Positions 24,776 to 33,799 of a stretch of 64,000 nt of DNA are shown here, piece after piece (within the stretch, counting starts at the first letter, position 1; each line of letters opens with the position of its first letter). Made by a program: the position numbers and the translations under genes. Source of the stretch: Mesobacillus subterraneus (lineage in GTDB: Bacteria > Bacillota > Bacilli > Bacillales > Cytobacillaceae); NCBI RefSeq assembly GCF_003937825.1, contig NZ_RSFW01000020.1, positions 124,001 through 188,000 on the forward strand, given 5' to 3'. The notes beneath the pieces are model-generated. The model had not been told where the DNA came from. It did no database searches and saw nothing but the letters and a program-made list of their open reading frames with translations.

Positions 24776-25321
24776 TTATTGTGCCTCGATCAAACCATAG
24801 CGGCCGTCGTTACGCTTGTAAACAACGTTTGTTTGATTTGTTTCAGCATTTGTGAAGACGTAGAAGCTGTGGCCCAGCATGTTCATCTGCAGGATCGCTT
24901 CCTCGCTGTCCATTGGCTTCAGGTCGAAGCTCTTTGTGCGGACAACTTCAAGGTCTTCGTCTTCGTCAACGTGCTCGACTTCTGTGAAAATTGGAGCGTA
25001 GTCCTTCAGGCTTTCCTTTTCACGGAATTTGCGGTTTACTTTCGTTTTATGCTTGCGGATCTGACGCTCAAGCTTATCAGTGATTAAGTCGATCGCCGCA
25101 TACATATCTTCATGAGTTTCCTCTGCGCGAAGCACAAGGTCCTTCATCGGAATCGTAATTTCAACTTTTGATTTTTTATCCTGGTAAACTTTCAGGTTCA
25201 CGTTCACATTGGCATTGGGTGACTCGGTAAAATACCGGTCAAGCTTCGCAACCTTCTTCTCTACATACTCTCTGATTGCTGGCGTTACCTCAATGTTTTC
25301 TCCACGAATGTTGTAGTTCAT
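24776..25321 (-). CDS. hpf: Ribosome hibernation promoting factor, long form
   Basis: Dimerises 70S ribosomes into inactive 100S particles in stationary phase or stress. The 181-residue long form has an N-terminal S30AE/YfiA domain (1-100, MNYNIRGENIEVTPAIREYV) and a C-terminal dimerisation domain (about 120-181, TKSFDLKPMDSEEAILQMNM, GHSFYVFTNAET). The ATG at 25321 has AAAGGAGGAG upstream; in-frame sequence further upstream overlaps the promoter and is not coding. It corresponds to B. subtilis yvyD. Confidence 0.96.
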   Translation of the reverse strand: MNYNIRGENIEVTPAIREYVEKKVAKLDRYFTESPNANVNVNLKVYQDKKSKVEITIPMKDLVLRAEETHEDMYAAIDLITDKLERQIRKHKTKVNRKFREKESLKDYAPIFTEVEHVDEDEDLEVVRTKSFDLKPMDSEEAILQMNMLGHSFYVFTNAETNQTNVVYKRNDGRYGLIEAQ

Positions 25322-25367
25322 AGTGGACTCCTCCTTTGGGATATGACTATGTATTACTAATTCTATT

Positions 25368-25393
25368 TTACCCCAAAGAACTCCTGCAAAAAC
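25368..25393 (-). promoter_or_regulatory. SigB-type promoter of hpf
   Basis: Minus strand GTTTTT (25393-25388), 14-nt spacer, GGGTAA (25373-25368); the SigB consensus is GTTTAA-N12-15-GGGTAT. B. subtilis yvyD is a known SigB and SigH target, which supports the call. Confidence 0.6.
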
Positions 25394-25472
25394 AGTCTGA
25401 AGATTTGACATTTTTATGTCTGTTTTTACTGTCGGAATAGTGGATAATTTGTAGAGGCTTGTCCAGAAATGG

Positions 25473-25497
25473 AAAAACCGCCCGAAATTAGGCGGTT
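25473..25497 (-). terminator. Terminator of the flaG-fliD-fliS-fliT operon
   Basis: Stem AACCGCC / GGCGGTT with an 8-nt loop and T5 on the minus strand, overlapping the stop codon of the last gene. Confidence 0.8.
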
Positions 25498-25876
25498 AAT
25501 TAATGTAATAAGGGCGGAATTGTTTAGTTATTTCCCTGGACCATTCGGAAAAAGCAGGATAGATGCCTTCCCCTATGATTCCTTCCCATAAAATGTAGTC
25601 TGTGTTTTGCATCGGTTGAGCTTTTTCCAAAACGGACTCAAAATTTTCAAACTGGCTCAGTATGCCCGGTCGATCGAAAAAATGCTCAGCAAGAACCTGG
25701 TTAGACTGATAAATCTGCCAAAAAGCCGCAAGGATGTCATCCCACAAGTTTTCAGCATCCTCAAACATAAGATCCTCTAGACAAAGGAAAATGTGGCCAA
25801 AAGCTTCTTCGATGGTTTCCAGCAAACCAATATACTGGTTGACCAAAAGAAATTTTTCTTCGCTTAACGCGTTCAC
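25496..25876 (-). CDS. Uncharacterised acidic protein at the end of the fliD operon
   Basis: A 126-residue protein of no family I recognise, predicted mostly helical and acidic, with no signal peptide or membrane segment. Aromatic residues are frequent (AAFWQIYQSN, YILWEGIIGEGIYPAFSEW). The GTG start has AGGAG 7 nt upstream inside the end of fliT, and the genes abut, so translation is probably coupled to fliT. Operon position suggests a flagellar chaperone-like or export role, but this is context only. Confidence 0.75.
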   Translation of the reverse strand: MNALSEEKFLLVNQYIGLLETIEEAFGHIFLCLEDLMFEDAENLWDDILAAFWQIYQSNQVLAEHFFDRPGILSQFENFESVLEKAQPMQNTDYILWEGIIGEGIYPAFSEWSREITKQFRPYYIN

Positions 25877-26221
25877 CTATTTTCTCCTGTCGTAAAACAT
25901 GCCGTCAGTCGAAAGGCTTTGATATGGGTTGACATATTTTGTGTTCGATTCTTTTTTGTTTTGCAGATCCTTGATGTCTCTTTGGACGGCGCCCTTCTCG
26001 CGCTTTAAAAGCTGATCCAGCTTTGTATTTAACAGTGTGACTTCCTTCCCTTTTTCCAATTCTTCAGGAGTATAGGGTGGTTTGATCTCCTCAATTAGCG
26101 TTTCACGTTGGTTCAGTAATTCTTCAACCTTAGCGATTTTATCATCTCGATCAACATCAGTATTCTCAAGCAACCTGATCAACTCAGTTGTTAGCTGATG
26201 AAATTGAATGACTGCACTCAC
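25877..26221 (-). CDS. fliT: Flagellar protein FliT
   Basis: Small cytosolic export chaperone-type protein, 114 residues, largely helical with a C-terminal tail (KYVNPYQSLSTDGMFYDRRK). FliT binds the filament cap FliD in enterobacteria; in Bacillus the assignment rests on position after fliS and on length. It overlaps fliS by 4 bp. Confidence 0.82.
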   Translation of the reverse strand: MSAVIQFHQLTTELIRLLENTDVDRDDKIAKVEELLNQRETLIEEIKPPYTPEELEKGKEVTLLNTKLDQLLKREKGAVQRDIKDLQNKKESNTKYVNPYQSLSTDGMFYDRRK

Positions 26222-26619
26222 GCCATGCCACCCTGGCTATGTTGCTTCTGGCGGTTCAATTGAATGACCTGCTTCCAGGTGTCGCGGAAGTCCGTAACCA
26301 GCACTTCCACTTCCTCCAAAATCGCCTTGTCGTTTTTTATATTTGCATCGATCAATCGGCGATTCATAAAATCGTACAAGGCCATCATATTCTGTGAAAC
26401 TTCAAGATCCAAATTAAGCGTAACCATTAACTCTTGAACGATTTTCTGTGCTTTTTGGATATTCGTATTTTTTGCTTGAATATCGTTCGTATCAATCGCA
26501 TGCTTTGCCAGATTGATAAACTTCAAGCATCCGTTATATAACATTAGTGTCAATTCGCCAGGAGAAGCGGTATTGACTGAGTTCTGCTGGTAAGATTGAT
26601 AAGGATTCGTTAGTGCCAT
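26218..26619 (-). CDS. fliS: Flagellin export chaperone FliS
   Basis: Binds flagellin C-termini before export and, in B. subtilis, joins the FliW-CsrA-Hag feedback loop. The 133-residue helical protein opens with the family signature NPYQSYQQNSVNTASPGELTLMLY-type sequence and carries YDFMNRRLIDANIKND. AAAAGGAG precedes ATG. The FliS target, the flagellin C-terminus, is unusual here (see hag). Confidence 0.95.
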   Translation of the reverse strand: MALTNPYQSYQQNSVNTASPGELTLMLYNGCLKFINLAKHAIDTNDIQAKNTNIQKAQKIVQELMVTLNLDLEVSQNMMALYDFMNRRLIDANIKNDKAILEEVEVLVTDFRDTWKQVIQLNRQKQHSQGGMA

Positions 26620-26649
26620 GTTTTACTCTCCTTTTTGTAAAAAGGCTTT

Positions 26650-28143
26650 TTAATAGCTAAACTGCTGCATTAAATACGCTGACTGACTATTTGCCTTTTG
26701 AATCGCTTTTTCCATTGCTGTGAATTGGCGCCAGTAGCGGTCTTCAACTTTAATTAACCGATCTTCGAAACGATTGATTTGGCTGTCAATGTTCAACAGG
26801 TTCCTGCCGAGGGTAAAGGCGTTATTGGTGCTGCTGGCCTTCCCTGCACGTTTTTCAATGTTCAGCATGGTGCTTTTTATCGTATCACGCAAACGTCGGC
26901 CTAGTCCCTGTTCAGCAGATGTACCGCCGTTCTTAGCGAATATTTCATAAACACCATTTGGATTTTCTGTAAGGGCTGCTCTAAGTTTATCTGTATCGAT
27001 GACCAATTTTCCGCCATCCATATAGTTACTTGAGGTTTTAATCCCTATCTCAGCAAGCTGGTTTTTACCTGCAATACCAGAAACAGCTGTATATAAATCC
27101 ATGCGCATTTTGTTTAAAGCTCCTGAGAGAATCGAGTCTCCTCTCAATGTTCCACTGCGCGCTTTTTCTTCCCAGCGCTCTATATCTTTTTCATTCATAG
27201 AATCTTTTTGTTCACTGGTTAAAGGCTGGAAGTCACGATAACGCTTTTCTTCGAGCTCGCCTTTAATTTTCTCAATCAACGAGTTGTATTGATCCACGAA
27301 TTTTACAATTGTATCAAGGATTGCATCAGTATCAGTTGCTGAGGAGAAGGTAACTGGCCCATCTGTAACTGCCTTTAATGAAATTTCCACTCCATTAATA
27401 GCAAAGGTATTGGAAGATCTTACGATCGGCATACCATTGTATACTATCTCTGCATTTACTCCTGCGGTTCCCACATTGTTTGCAACCGCATCATCGCTGG
27501 TTAAATCCATATTTAATGCAGACCAGAAGTTTAGGTCACCGCCTAGAACAATTTCCGGTCCCCCTGCTACATCGCCTGTATTTTTAGCGCTAATCGAAAA
27601 CTTGCCAGAGGCTTTATCAAAATAGGCAGACACATCAGTTTGGCTATTAATTTTAACGATGAGCGTGTCCAAGGTATCTTTCTCAGGATCAATCGTAACT
27701 TGCTTAGTATTTAGACTTCCGTCCTTGCCAATGGCCTCGATGGTAATAGGGCCCGTTATTCCTAAATCACTCAATTTAGCTGTGGAGTCAATTGTAGAAC
27801 TCGCCTTTGAATACATACTCGCCGCCGAAGCAAGGCGTTTCACTTGAATACTCCCAGAAAAATCTGCTGTAGAGTTTATGTTTTTAATCGAAACAGCGCC
27901 TGGATTGGAAACGGACACCGTTTTTTTACTAAAAGAACTCTGCCTTAAGACACCATCAAATATTAGTTGATCCAATTCTAAAAGGGATTTATTTATACTC
28001 CGATAATCATCCCTCTGCCACTCAAGATATTGTTTTTTTTGTGCTAGTTTATCTAAAGGCATCCGTTCTGCCTTCATTAAATCTGTGATAATTTGGTCAA
28101 TGTCCATTCCACTGGCTAAACCGCCTACACGTATACCCGCCAT
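26650..28143 (-). CDS. fliD: Flagellar filament cap protein FliD (HAP2)
   Basis: Caps the filament and folds exported flagellin. The 497 residues include the N-terminal FliD domain (RVGGLASGMDIDQIITDLMKAER), a central variable region and a C-terminal coiled-coil domain (RFEDRLIKVEDRYWRQFTAMEKAI) ending in the characteristic LMQQFSY. AAAGGTG precedes ATG. Second gene of the flaG-fliD-fliS-fliT unit. Confidence 0.96.
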   Translation of the reverse strand: MAGIRVGGLASGMDIDQIITDLMKAERMPLDKLAQKKQYLEWQRDDYRSINKSLLELDQLIFDGVLRQSSFSKKTVSVSNPGAVSIKNINSTADFSGSIQVKRLASAASMYSKASSTIDSTAKLSDLGITGPITIEAIGKDGSLNTKQVTIDPEKDTLDTLIVKINSQTDVSAYFDKASGKFSISAKNTGDVAGGPEIVLGGDLNFWSALNMDLTSDDAVANNVGTAGVNAEIVYNGMPIVRSSNTFAINGVEISLKAVTDGPVTFSSATDTDAILDTIVKFVDQYNSLIEKIKGELEEKRYRDFQPLTSEQKDSMNEKDIERWEEKARSGTLRGDSILSGALNKMRMDLYTAVSGIAGKNQLAEIGIKTSSNYMDGGKLVIDTDKLRAALTENPNGVYEIFAKNGGTSAEQGLGRRLRDTIKSTMLNIEKRAGKASSTNNAFTLGRNLLNIDSQINRFEDRLIKVEDRYWRQFTAMEKAIQKANSQSAYLMQQFSY

Positions 28144-28154
28144 TTACATCACCT

Positions 28155-28526
28155 TTATACTTTTTTATCCACCATCAATCCCAGAAACTCGGTCATTGCT
28201 GCATAAAAATCAAGCATTTTTTTTGGTGGGATTTCCCTTACAACTTCCTTCGTTTTATCGTCTACGATTTTAACAAAGTATTCATTCAGCTTTTCATGGA
28301 ACTCAAATTTCAATGAAGTTGGTGAGTTTTCCATAAACTTATTCATTTTTGAAACAATCTCTTCAACCTTCTCTTTCGGGAAAGTTACACTCTCTGTCTT
28401 CTCTTCAAATTGTGCCTCTGGTAAATACTCAACTAATCTTTCCTGCATCTGGATGTTTGTCACGCCTGAATCGGCATTTCTTGTTTGTGAGGAAAAATGG
28501 TTTGATGATAACCGTTCAATCATCAC
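28155..28526 (-). CDS. flaG: FlaG family protein
   Basis: Flagellar FlaG family, 123 residues; in other bacteria it influences filament length. The conserved C-terminal half LKFEFHEKLNEYFVKIVD...VVREIPPKKMLDFYAAM is intact. First gene of the fliD operon, transcribed from a SigD-type promoter 34-60 bp upstream. Confidence 0.9.
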   Translation of the reverse strand: MMIERLSSNHFSSQTRNADSGVTNIQMQERLVEYLPEAQFEEKTESVTFPKEKVEEIVSKMNKFMENSPTSLKFEFHEKLNEYFVKIVDDKTKEVVREIPPKKMLDFYAAMTEFLGLMVDKKV

Positions 28527-28559
28527 TGGATCCCCCTGGAATAAACAATCTTTTATGTA

Positions 28560-28586
28560 ATATCGGTGAATCTTCCGATTTATTTA
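28560..28586 (-). promoter_or_regulatory. SigD promoter of flaG-fliD-fliS-fliT
   Basis: Minus strand TAAA, 15-nt spacer, ACCGATAT; the consensus is TAAA-N15-GCCGATAT with one mismatch. Confidence 0.85.
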
Positions 28587-28606
28587 GTACTTTGATGATT
28601 AAAACC

Positions 28607-28637
28607 TAAAAAAAGGATTCCTCAAAAAAGGAATCCT
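28607..28637 (-). terminator. Terminator of the giant FN3-repeat gene
   Basis: Stem AGGATTCC / GGAATCCT with loop TTTTTTGA and a T7 run on the minus strand, 7 bp beyond the stop codon and just ahead of the flaG promoter. Confidence 0.88.
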
Positions 28638-28643
28638 GCTTGC

Positions 28644-31600
28644 TTACTTTACATCTACTAATTTTGTTCCAAATACATGGTTCCCGTCACTTAAGTATCC
28701 CCTTAGTTCCAGTTTTACTTGCCCAGGATCCCAATCAAAATTTTCGCGTTCAAATTTAAAATGACCTTTCTCGGCCTGCTTGAGTAAACCCGTATTATCC
28801 ATAACAGGTGCTACTCCGTTTAAGGTAACAGAGGACACATCAAATAAATCTTGATAGGCTTCAGGAAGGATTGCCTTTACCGTAAAAATCCCCTTGTTCC
28901 CTTTAATAACCTTAGGCAGAACTTCGAGTTCTATTGGAACATAGACTCCAAAATTTTTTTCATAAGTAGTCGTCCACCCTGCATGATCCGTTACCTTAAT
29001 TTTAACAGTATATATTCCAGGTATATCTAGAGTGAGACTTTCCCCATTATTATATTCAATATCATTAACTGTAATTTCTTCTGATTTGATACCAGAATAT
29101 TTATCAGCTGCTATATATTTAATAGCCAAGCTTGTTCCTAATACATACTCATCATCAAACTCAGTCGTTATTACCGGTGCCGTTTTATCAACTTTCACAT
29201 AGATAACCTGGACCTCTTCTTTATTTCCAGCTTGATCTGTGCTGAAGTATGAGACTTTATGAACTCCTTCTTCCGAAAGGATAAAGTTATCACCTTCAAC
29301 AAATTCTGACCCGTTTATAGAATAGTAGGCTGTATCAACCCCACTAAAGCTGTCTTGTGAAGTTAACTCGATTTTCGCATCTGACTTGTACCATTCTTCT
29401 TGTGCATTTGCTGCAGTAACTGGAGCTGATTTGTCGATTTTCACGATTTCCGTCTTAACCGCTTCAGTATTCCCTGCAAGATCCTTACTGAAGTAAGATA
29501 CCTGGTAAGCACCATCTTCAGTCAGAATAAGAGTATTTCCTTCAGTAAAATCTTCCCCATTTACAGAGTAGTAAGTTTTAGATACTCCACTCAATCCATC
29601 TTCTGCATTTAGCTCCACAGTAAAAGAATCCCTTTTCCAGTTAGCATCCATATTTGATATCGTGTTTGGAGCTTGAAAATCTATTTTTACTGTCTCGGTT
29701 TTTACCTCTTCTTTATTTCCTGCTCTATCGACGCTATAGTATGCAATCTGATGGAGGCCTTCTCCTGATACTATTGCCGTGATTCCTTCAACAAAACCAC
29801 TTCCATTAACAGAATAGTACGTAGCGGCAACACCCGTTTCATCATCACTTGCGGTCAGCTTCACACTGACACTCTCATTGGACCAGTCGTTCTTAATATT
29901 CGAGGATGTAACAGGTGCCTGAGTATCGACGATCAGCTTTGCCAGCACAATATTTGAAGGCTCTGATTCCCCAAAGGAGTTGCTGTAAGATGTTACGTAA
30001 TATTCGTGGTTCGCATAGGTCAGGTCTGTAAGGGTATAAGATAGGTTATTTACATTTGCAGCAACTAGTACGGGCTTCCCATCCAATAATTCATATATAT
30101 TGTATCCATTTGCATAGGTAACAAAATCCCAGTAAATACGGGCACTCGATTCACTTAGTAACTTTAACTCCGCTGCAGGAGGTTCCATAATTGGATAAAT
30201 GATCTTTTCAGTAATTTTATTCGATGGGTTTGATTCACCAAAGCGGGTACTGTATGCTGTGACTTCAAACGAATGAGTTTTTTCTGTCAAATTATAAACT
30301 TTATAGTTCAACGCTGTTCCTTTATAAATTAACTCTTTTCCACCATCATTTAATTTATATACTCTATACTCATTTGCCCAAGTGACAGCTGGCCAGGCCA
30401 AAGTAATATTGTTTACATTGAACACTGTTCCAGAGACCTGTGGTGGCTGAACAACCGGCCAAGAAAGCTCAAAGTTCAATTTGCTGGCTTCTGGAGATTC
30501 GCCAAACCTGCTGCTAACCGAATGGACTTCGTACTCATAATTTCCTTCAGGCATATTCGTAAATGTCACAGCAGTACCTGTTAACGTTCTTAAAAGCTCC
30601 TTTTTGCCATCAATAATACGATAAACCTTATAAGAGGTTGCGAAGGATGTGCTATTCCATCTCAAAACAATATCGTTGCCATTTGTTATGCTGTGTGAAA
30701 AGTTAGAAGGGGCTTGCATGATTGGAAATACCAGCTCGAATGAATTTCCCGTACCTTGAACAGACTCTCCAAAACGAGTGCTAAAGGAATGAATCTCAAA
30801 TGAGTACTTTCCTTCCGGCATATTGGTTAAAACAGCTGATGTCCCAGTTACTGTTGTTTTCAAAACTTTTTCGCTTCCTAGAATCTGATATACCTTGTAG
30901 CTAGTAGCATATAAAGATGCATTCCACTTTAATGTAATATCATTTCCATTTGTTATGGTGTGTGTCAAATTCTCAGGTTCCTGCATAGAAGGATACACAA
31001 TATCAATTGTGACATCACTGCCCTCTTCTGATTCACCAAAACGGGAGCTCACAGTGTGAACAATATATGAATGTTCCCCTTCTGTGATATTGGTGATTGT
31101 CGCCGACAATCCTGTAGCTGTCGCTTTTAAGATTTTTTGTCCATCTATTTTTTCATACACTTTGTAACTTGTTGCATATGGAGCAGCACTCCAAGCCAGT
31201 ACGACATCATTACCGTTTTTTATACTGTAAGTTAGATTCTCTGGTGCCTGAATAACTGGAAAGACGATTTCAATAGCCACCGGAGCTCCTTTAGGTGATT
31301 CGCCAAACCGGTCACTTTCTGAATGTATTACGTAATGGCGCTTCCCCTCTGGTATGTTGCTAATTGCAGCCGTCGTTCCTGTGACGGTGGCTTTGAGGAA
31401 TCGCTGTCCATCTACTACTTCATATACTTTATATCGATTCGCATATAAAACTGCATCCCACTTTAGGGAGAGAGTATTAACGTTAGAAATAGTATGCGTT
31501 AAGTTTTCGGGTGCTTCCATTGTGTATTCATTTATGTTAATGGATATCTTATTTCCTTCTCGTGACTCTCCAAATCGGGAGCTTACCGAATGCACAATAA

Positions 31601-33488
31601 ATGTATGTTCCCCAACAGGCAGTTTTGAGATTGTTGCACTCAACGCAGAGCCGTTATATTTCAATACTTTTACTCCGTCTATCAGCTGATATACCTTATA
31701 GGCAGTCGCATACTGTGCTGCTGACCAACTCAAGGCAACGTCATTTCCATTATTTAGTTTGTATGTCAGCTCCTGAGGGGATTCCATTGTTGGATGGATC
31801 ATTGTAAGCTTCATTTCTGAACCCGTTTCTGATTCACCAAAAAGTGAAGAGTTCGAATGAACTAAATAATAATAATCTCCCTCAGGTAAATTTGTATAGG
31901 TGATAGTAGTTCCTGTGATTGTATTCTTTAAAGTTTTCTGTCCATCTACCACTTGATAGATTTTATAGTTAGTGGCATTTTCAGCTGCAGTCCAGCTTAA
32001 TTTAATATCATTTCCGTTTAAAACAGTATGGGTAAGATTTGCCGGTGAAAGCATGGTTTTCCCCTTCACCGTCTCTGTTAAAGGAGTTCCCTCAGCGGAC
32101 TCTCCAAAGCGCGAGGAATAGGAATGAACAGCATACATATACTCGCCTGGTGTAAGATTTGTATAAGTTACGCTTGTCGCTGAAACTGTACTCTTTAAAG
32201 TCTTCTGCCCATTAACAATTTGATAGACTCGGTAATTCGTTGCGTTCTCAGCTGTATCCCATGTTATTGTAAGATCCTTGTCATCCTTTACTGTTCCCTT
32301 TACATTAAGGGGTGGCACCATAACGGGATGGATAACAGGTACTTTTACCTTGCCTCCAATCTCCGATTCTCCATAAGTACTTGAAAAAGAGTGAATCTCG
32401 TATTGGTACTCATCTTCAGGAGCGTTTGGAACGGTATAGCTGGTACCAGTAACTGTTCCTCTAAGAATCTTCTCTTCATTAACCTGTTGGTAAATCTTAT
32501 AGCTTGTCGCTTGTGGGACACTTTCCCAAGCAAGAACGATATCATTAATATTCTTAAAGCTATAGGTAACATTTCCTGGCGCAGCCATCACGACATCACC
32601 AATTGTAACTTTCAATTGACTGCCTTCTGCAGATTCTCCAAATCGATCACTATTAGACCGAATTTCATAAAAGTATTCACCTGCAGCCATACCAGTTAGT
32701 TTAAGGTTTGTCCCAGTAACTGTATTAGTAAGCGCCTTTTCATTATCTTTTATTTCATAAAGTTTGTAGTTCGTCGCAAAAGAAACTGCATTCCACTTTA
32801 AATTTATTTCTGTACCATTTGAAATCGAATAGTTGAAATTATTTGGTGCTGTCATTTCCGGATGTGTCAAATCTAATTTCACTTTCGGAGAGAGCGCCGA
32901 TTCCCCGTATAGGGAATGGGAGGCTGAAACCGCATATGTATAGTTGCCCTCAGCCAAATTTGTCAGTTTATATGTTCTTGCTGCGGTCGAAGCAATGAGG
33001 GTAGGCTCCGCAGCTTCCGAGATCTGATAGAGAAGATATTTTTCAGCATATTGAGCTGCTCCCCAACTAAGAGTGAGATCATTACCGTTCGAGACAGCTT
33101 GGGTAAGGGTCGCCGGTGCAGACATTTCAGGATAGACTACATCGAAAGAAATAGGTGCGCTGGGCCCGGATTCACCTTCTGAACTTAATGTAGAGACAAC
33201 AAAGCGGTAAGACCCCTCATCTAAATTGTTGAGCGTATAGCTAGGGGCTGTGGTCCTGTCACGAAGAATAAGCTTCCCCTCAGTTATTTCATATACATTA
33301 TAACCTGTCGCTCCATATACAGAAGACCATGTAAGCTTTACGTCATCCGGAGTTATGTATTGCGTTGCAAGATTACTGGGAGGCAATGCAGTAGAAGAAG
33401 CAAATGCATTGACCAGAGGAAAGAAAATCTGCGAAGTAATGAGAATTAAAGCAAGGAAAATCAACTTTCTGTTTACAAAGTTTTTCAT
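28644..33488 (-). CDS. Giant secreted FN3/Ig-repeat surface protein
   Basis: 1614-residue exported protein with an N-terminal signal peptide (residues 8-31). Thirteen FN3-like repeats of about 86 residues follow, each ending in an (F/Y)GES or GES motif and containing a NGNDI-x-LSWSA and YKVYQ-type core. Three Ig-like repeats of the OmpL47 type follow (APVTSSNIKNDWS..., YYSVNG.. and AGNKE themes), then a C-terminal domain of about 130 residues. No LPXTG or C-terminal TM, so attachment is probably non-covalent or it is shed. AAGGTGG lies 9 nt before ATG. It is transcribed behind a c-di-GMP-I riboswitch and splits the flagellar cluster, suggesting an adhesin or matrix role by inference. Confidence 0.9.
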   Translation of the reverse strand: MKNFVNRKLIFLALILITSQIFFPLVNAFASSTALPPSNLATQYITPDDVKLTWSSVYGATGYNVYEITEGKLILRDRTTAPSYTLNNLDEGSYRFVVSTLSSEGESGPSAPISFDVVYPEMSAPATLTQAVSNGNDLTLSWGAAQYAEKYLLYQISEAAEPTLIASTAARTYKLTNLAEGNYTYAVSASHSLYGESALSPKVKLDLTHPEMTAPNNFNYSISNGTEINLKWNAVSFATNYKLYEIKDNEKALTNTVTGTNLKLTGMAAGEYFYEIRSNSDRFGESAEGSQLKVTIGDVVMAAPGNVTYSFKNINDIVLAWESVPQATSYKIYQQVNEEKILRGTVTGTSYTVPNAPEDEYQYEIHSFSSTYGESEIGGKVKVPVIHPVMVPPLNVKGTVKDDKDLTITWDTAENATNYRVYQIVNGQKTLKSTVSATSVTYTNLTPGEYMYAVHSYSSRFGESAEGTPLTETVKGKTMLSPANLTHTVLNGNDIKLSWTAAENATNYKIYQVVDGQKTLKNTITGTTITYTNLPEGDYYYLVHSNSSLFGESETGSEMKLTMIHPTMESPQELTYKLNNGNDVALSWSAAQYATAYKVYQLIDGVKVLKYNGSALSATISKLPVGEHTFIVHSVSSRFGESREGNKISININEYTMEAPENLTHTISNVNTLSLKWDAVLYANRYKVYEVVDGQRFLKATVTGTTAAISNIPEGKRHYVIHSESDRFGESPKGAPVAIEIVFPVIQAPENLTYSIKNGNDVVLAWSAAPYATSYKVYEKIDGQKILKATATGLSATITNITEGEHSYIVHTVSSRFGESEEGSDVTIDIVYPSMQEPENLTHTITNGNDITLKWNASLYATSYKVYQILGSEKVLKTTVTGTSAVLTNMPEGKYSFEIHSFSTRFGESVQGTGNSFELVFPIMQAPSNFSHSITNGNDIVLRWNSTSFATSYKVYRIIDGKKELLRTLTGTAVTFTNMPEGNYEYEVHSVSSRFGESPEASKLNFELSWPVVQPPQVSGTVFNVNNITLAWPAVTWANEYRVYKLNDGGKELIYKGTALNYKVYNLTEKTHSFEVTAYSTRFGESNPSNKITEKIIYPIMEPPAAELKLLSESSARIYWDFVTYANGYNIYELLDGKPVLVAANVNNLSYTLTDLTYANHEYYVTSYSNSFGESEPSNIVLAKLIVDTQAPVTSSNIKNDWSNESVSVKLTASDDETGVAATYYSVNGSGFVEGITAIVSGEGLHQIAYYSVDRAGNKEEVKTETVKIDFQAPNTISNMDANWKRDSFTVELNAEDGLSGVSKTYYSVNGEDFTEGNTLILTEDGAYQVSYFSKDLAGNTEAVKTEIVKIDKSAPVTAANAQEEWYKSDAKIELTSQDSFSGVDTAYYSINGSEFVEGDNFILSEEGVHKVSYFSTDQAGNKEEVQVIYVKVDKTAPVITTEFDDEYVLGTSLAIKYIAADKYSGIKSEEITVNDIEYNNGESLTLDIPGIYTVKIKVTDHAGWTTTYEKNFGVYVPIELEVLPKVIKGNKGIFTVKAILPEAYQDLFDVSSVTLNGVAPVMDNTGLLKQAEKGHFKFERENFDWDPGQVKLELRGYLSDGNHVFGTKLVDVK

Positions 33489-33521
33489 ATAATAGTCCCA
33501 CCTTTTGGACAGACTCCAAAT

Positions 33522-33571
33522 AAAAAAGAACCTCTAACAAGGTTCATAGGTAAATAGACTATGAATCCTTG
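33522..33571 (-). terminator. Riboswitch expression platform: terminator and antiterminator
   Basis: Minus strand GAACCT-N6-AGGTTC-TTTTTT (33545-33522) is an intrinsic terminator. An alternative stem CAAGG-AT-TCATAG (33571-33559) with CTATGA-A-CCTTG (33549-33538) would take up the 5' arm of the terminator. The two structures are mutually exclusive. Confidence 0.8.
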
Positions 33572-33668
33572 TGGCAACCGGCTACCATCCGCTTAAAGAA
33601 CTACTTAAACAGAACAGGCCCCTGGCTTTGCGTCCTACAGTTTCCCATAGTTTGCCTTTTTCACTTTG
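33572..33668 (-). ncRNA. Cyclic di-GMP-I (GEMM) riboswitch aptamer
   Basis: Minus strand carries the conserved core in order: GGCAAAC (33656-33650), GAAAC, GACGCAAAGCC (33634-33624), GGGGCCTG, and GGTAGCCGGTTGCC (33586-33573). These match the GEMM-I consensus including the tetraloop-receptor part. It precedes a secreted surface protein, a usual target class. Whether ligand binding turns expression on or off cannot be decided by eye. Confidence 0.9.
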
Positions 33669-33689
33669 GATTTCTGTGAGTTTTAGTCT

Positions 33690-33718
33690 ATTATATACTT
33701 TTTATACAATCCTTTTAA
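33690..33718 (-). promoter_or_regulatory. Probable SigA promoter for the riboswitch and giant gene
   Basis: Minus strand TTAAAA (33718-33713), 17-nt spacer, TATAAT (33695-33690), about 22 bp before the aptamer begins. The -10 is perfect and the -35 weak. The remaining AT-rich sequence to 33799 is the divergent region before the endonuclease gene. Confidence 0.5.
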
Positions 33719-33799
33719 TAGTACTTTATAACTATATTATTGTATTTTAATTTATAATTTACATGAATAAGCATTAGTTTGAAGAAAAGGGTGGAGTAA

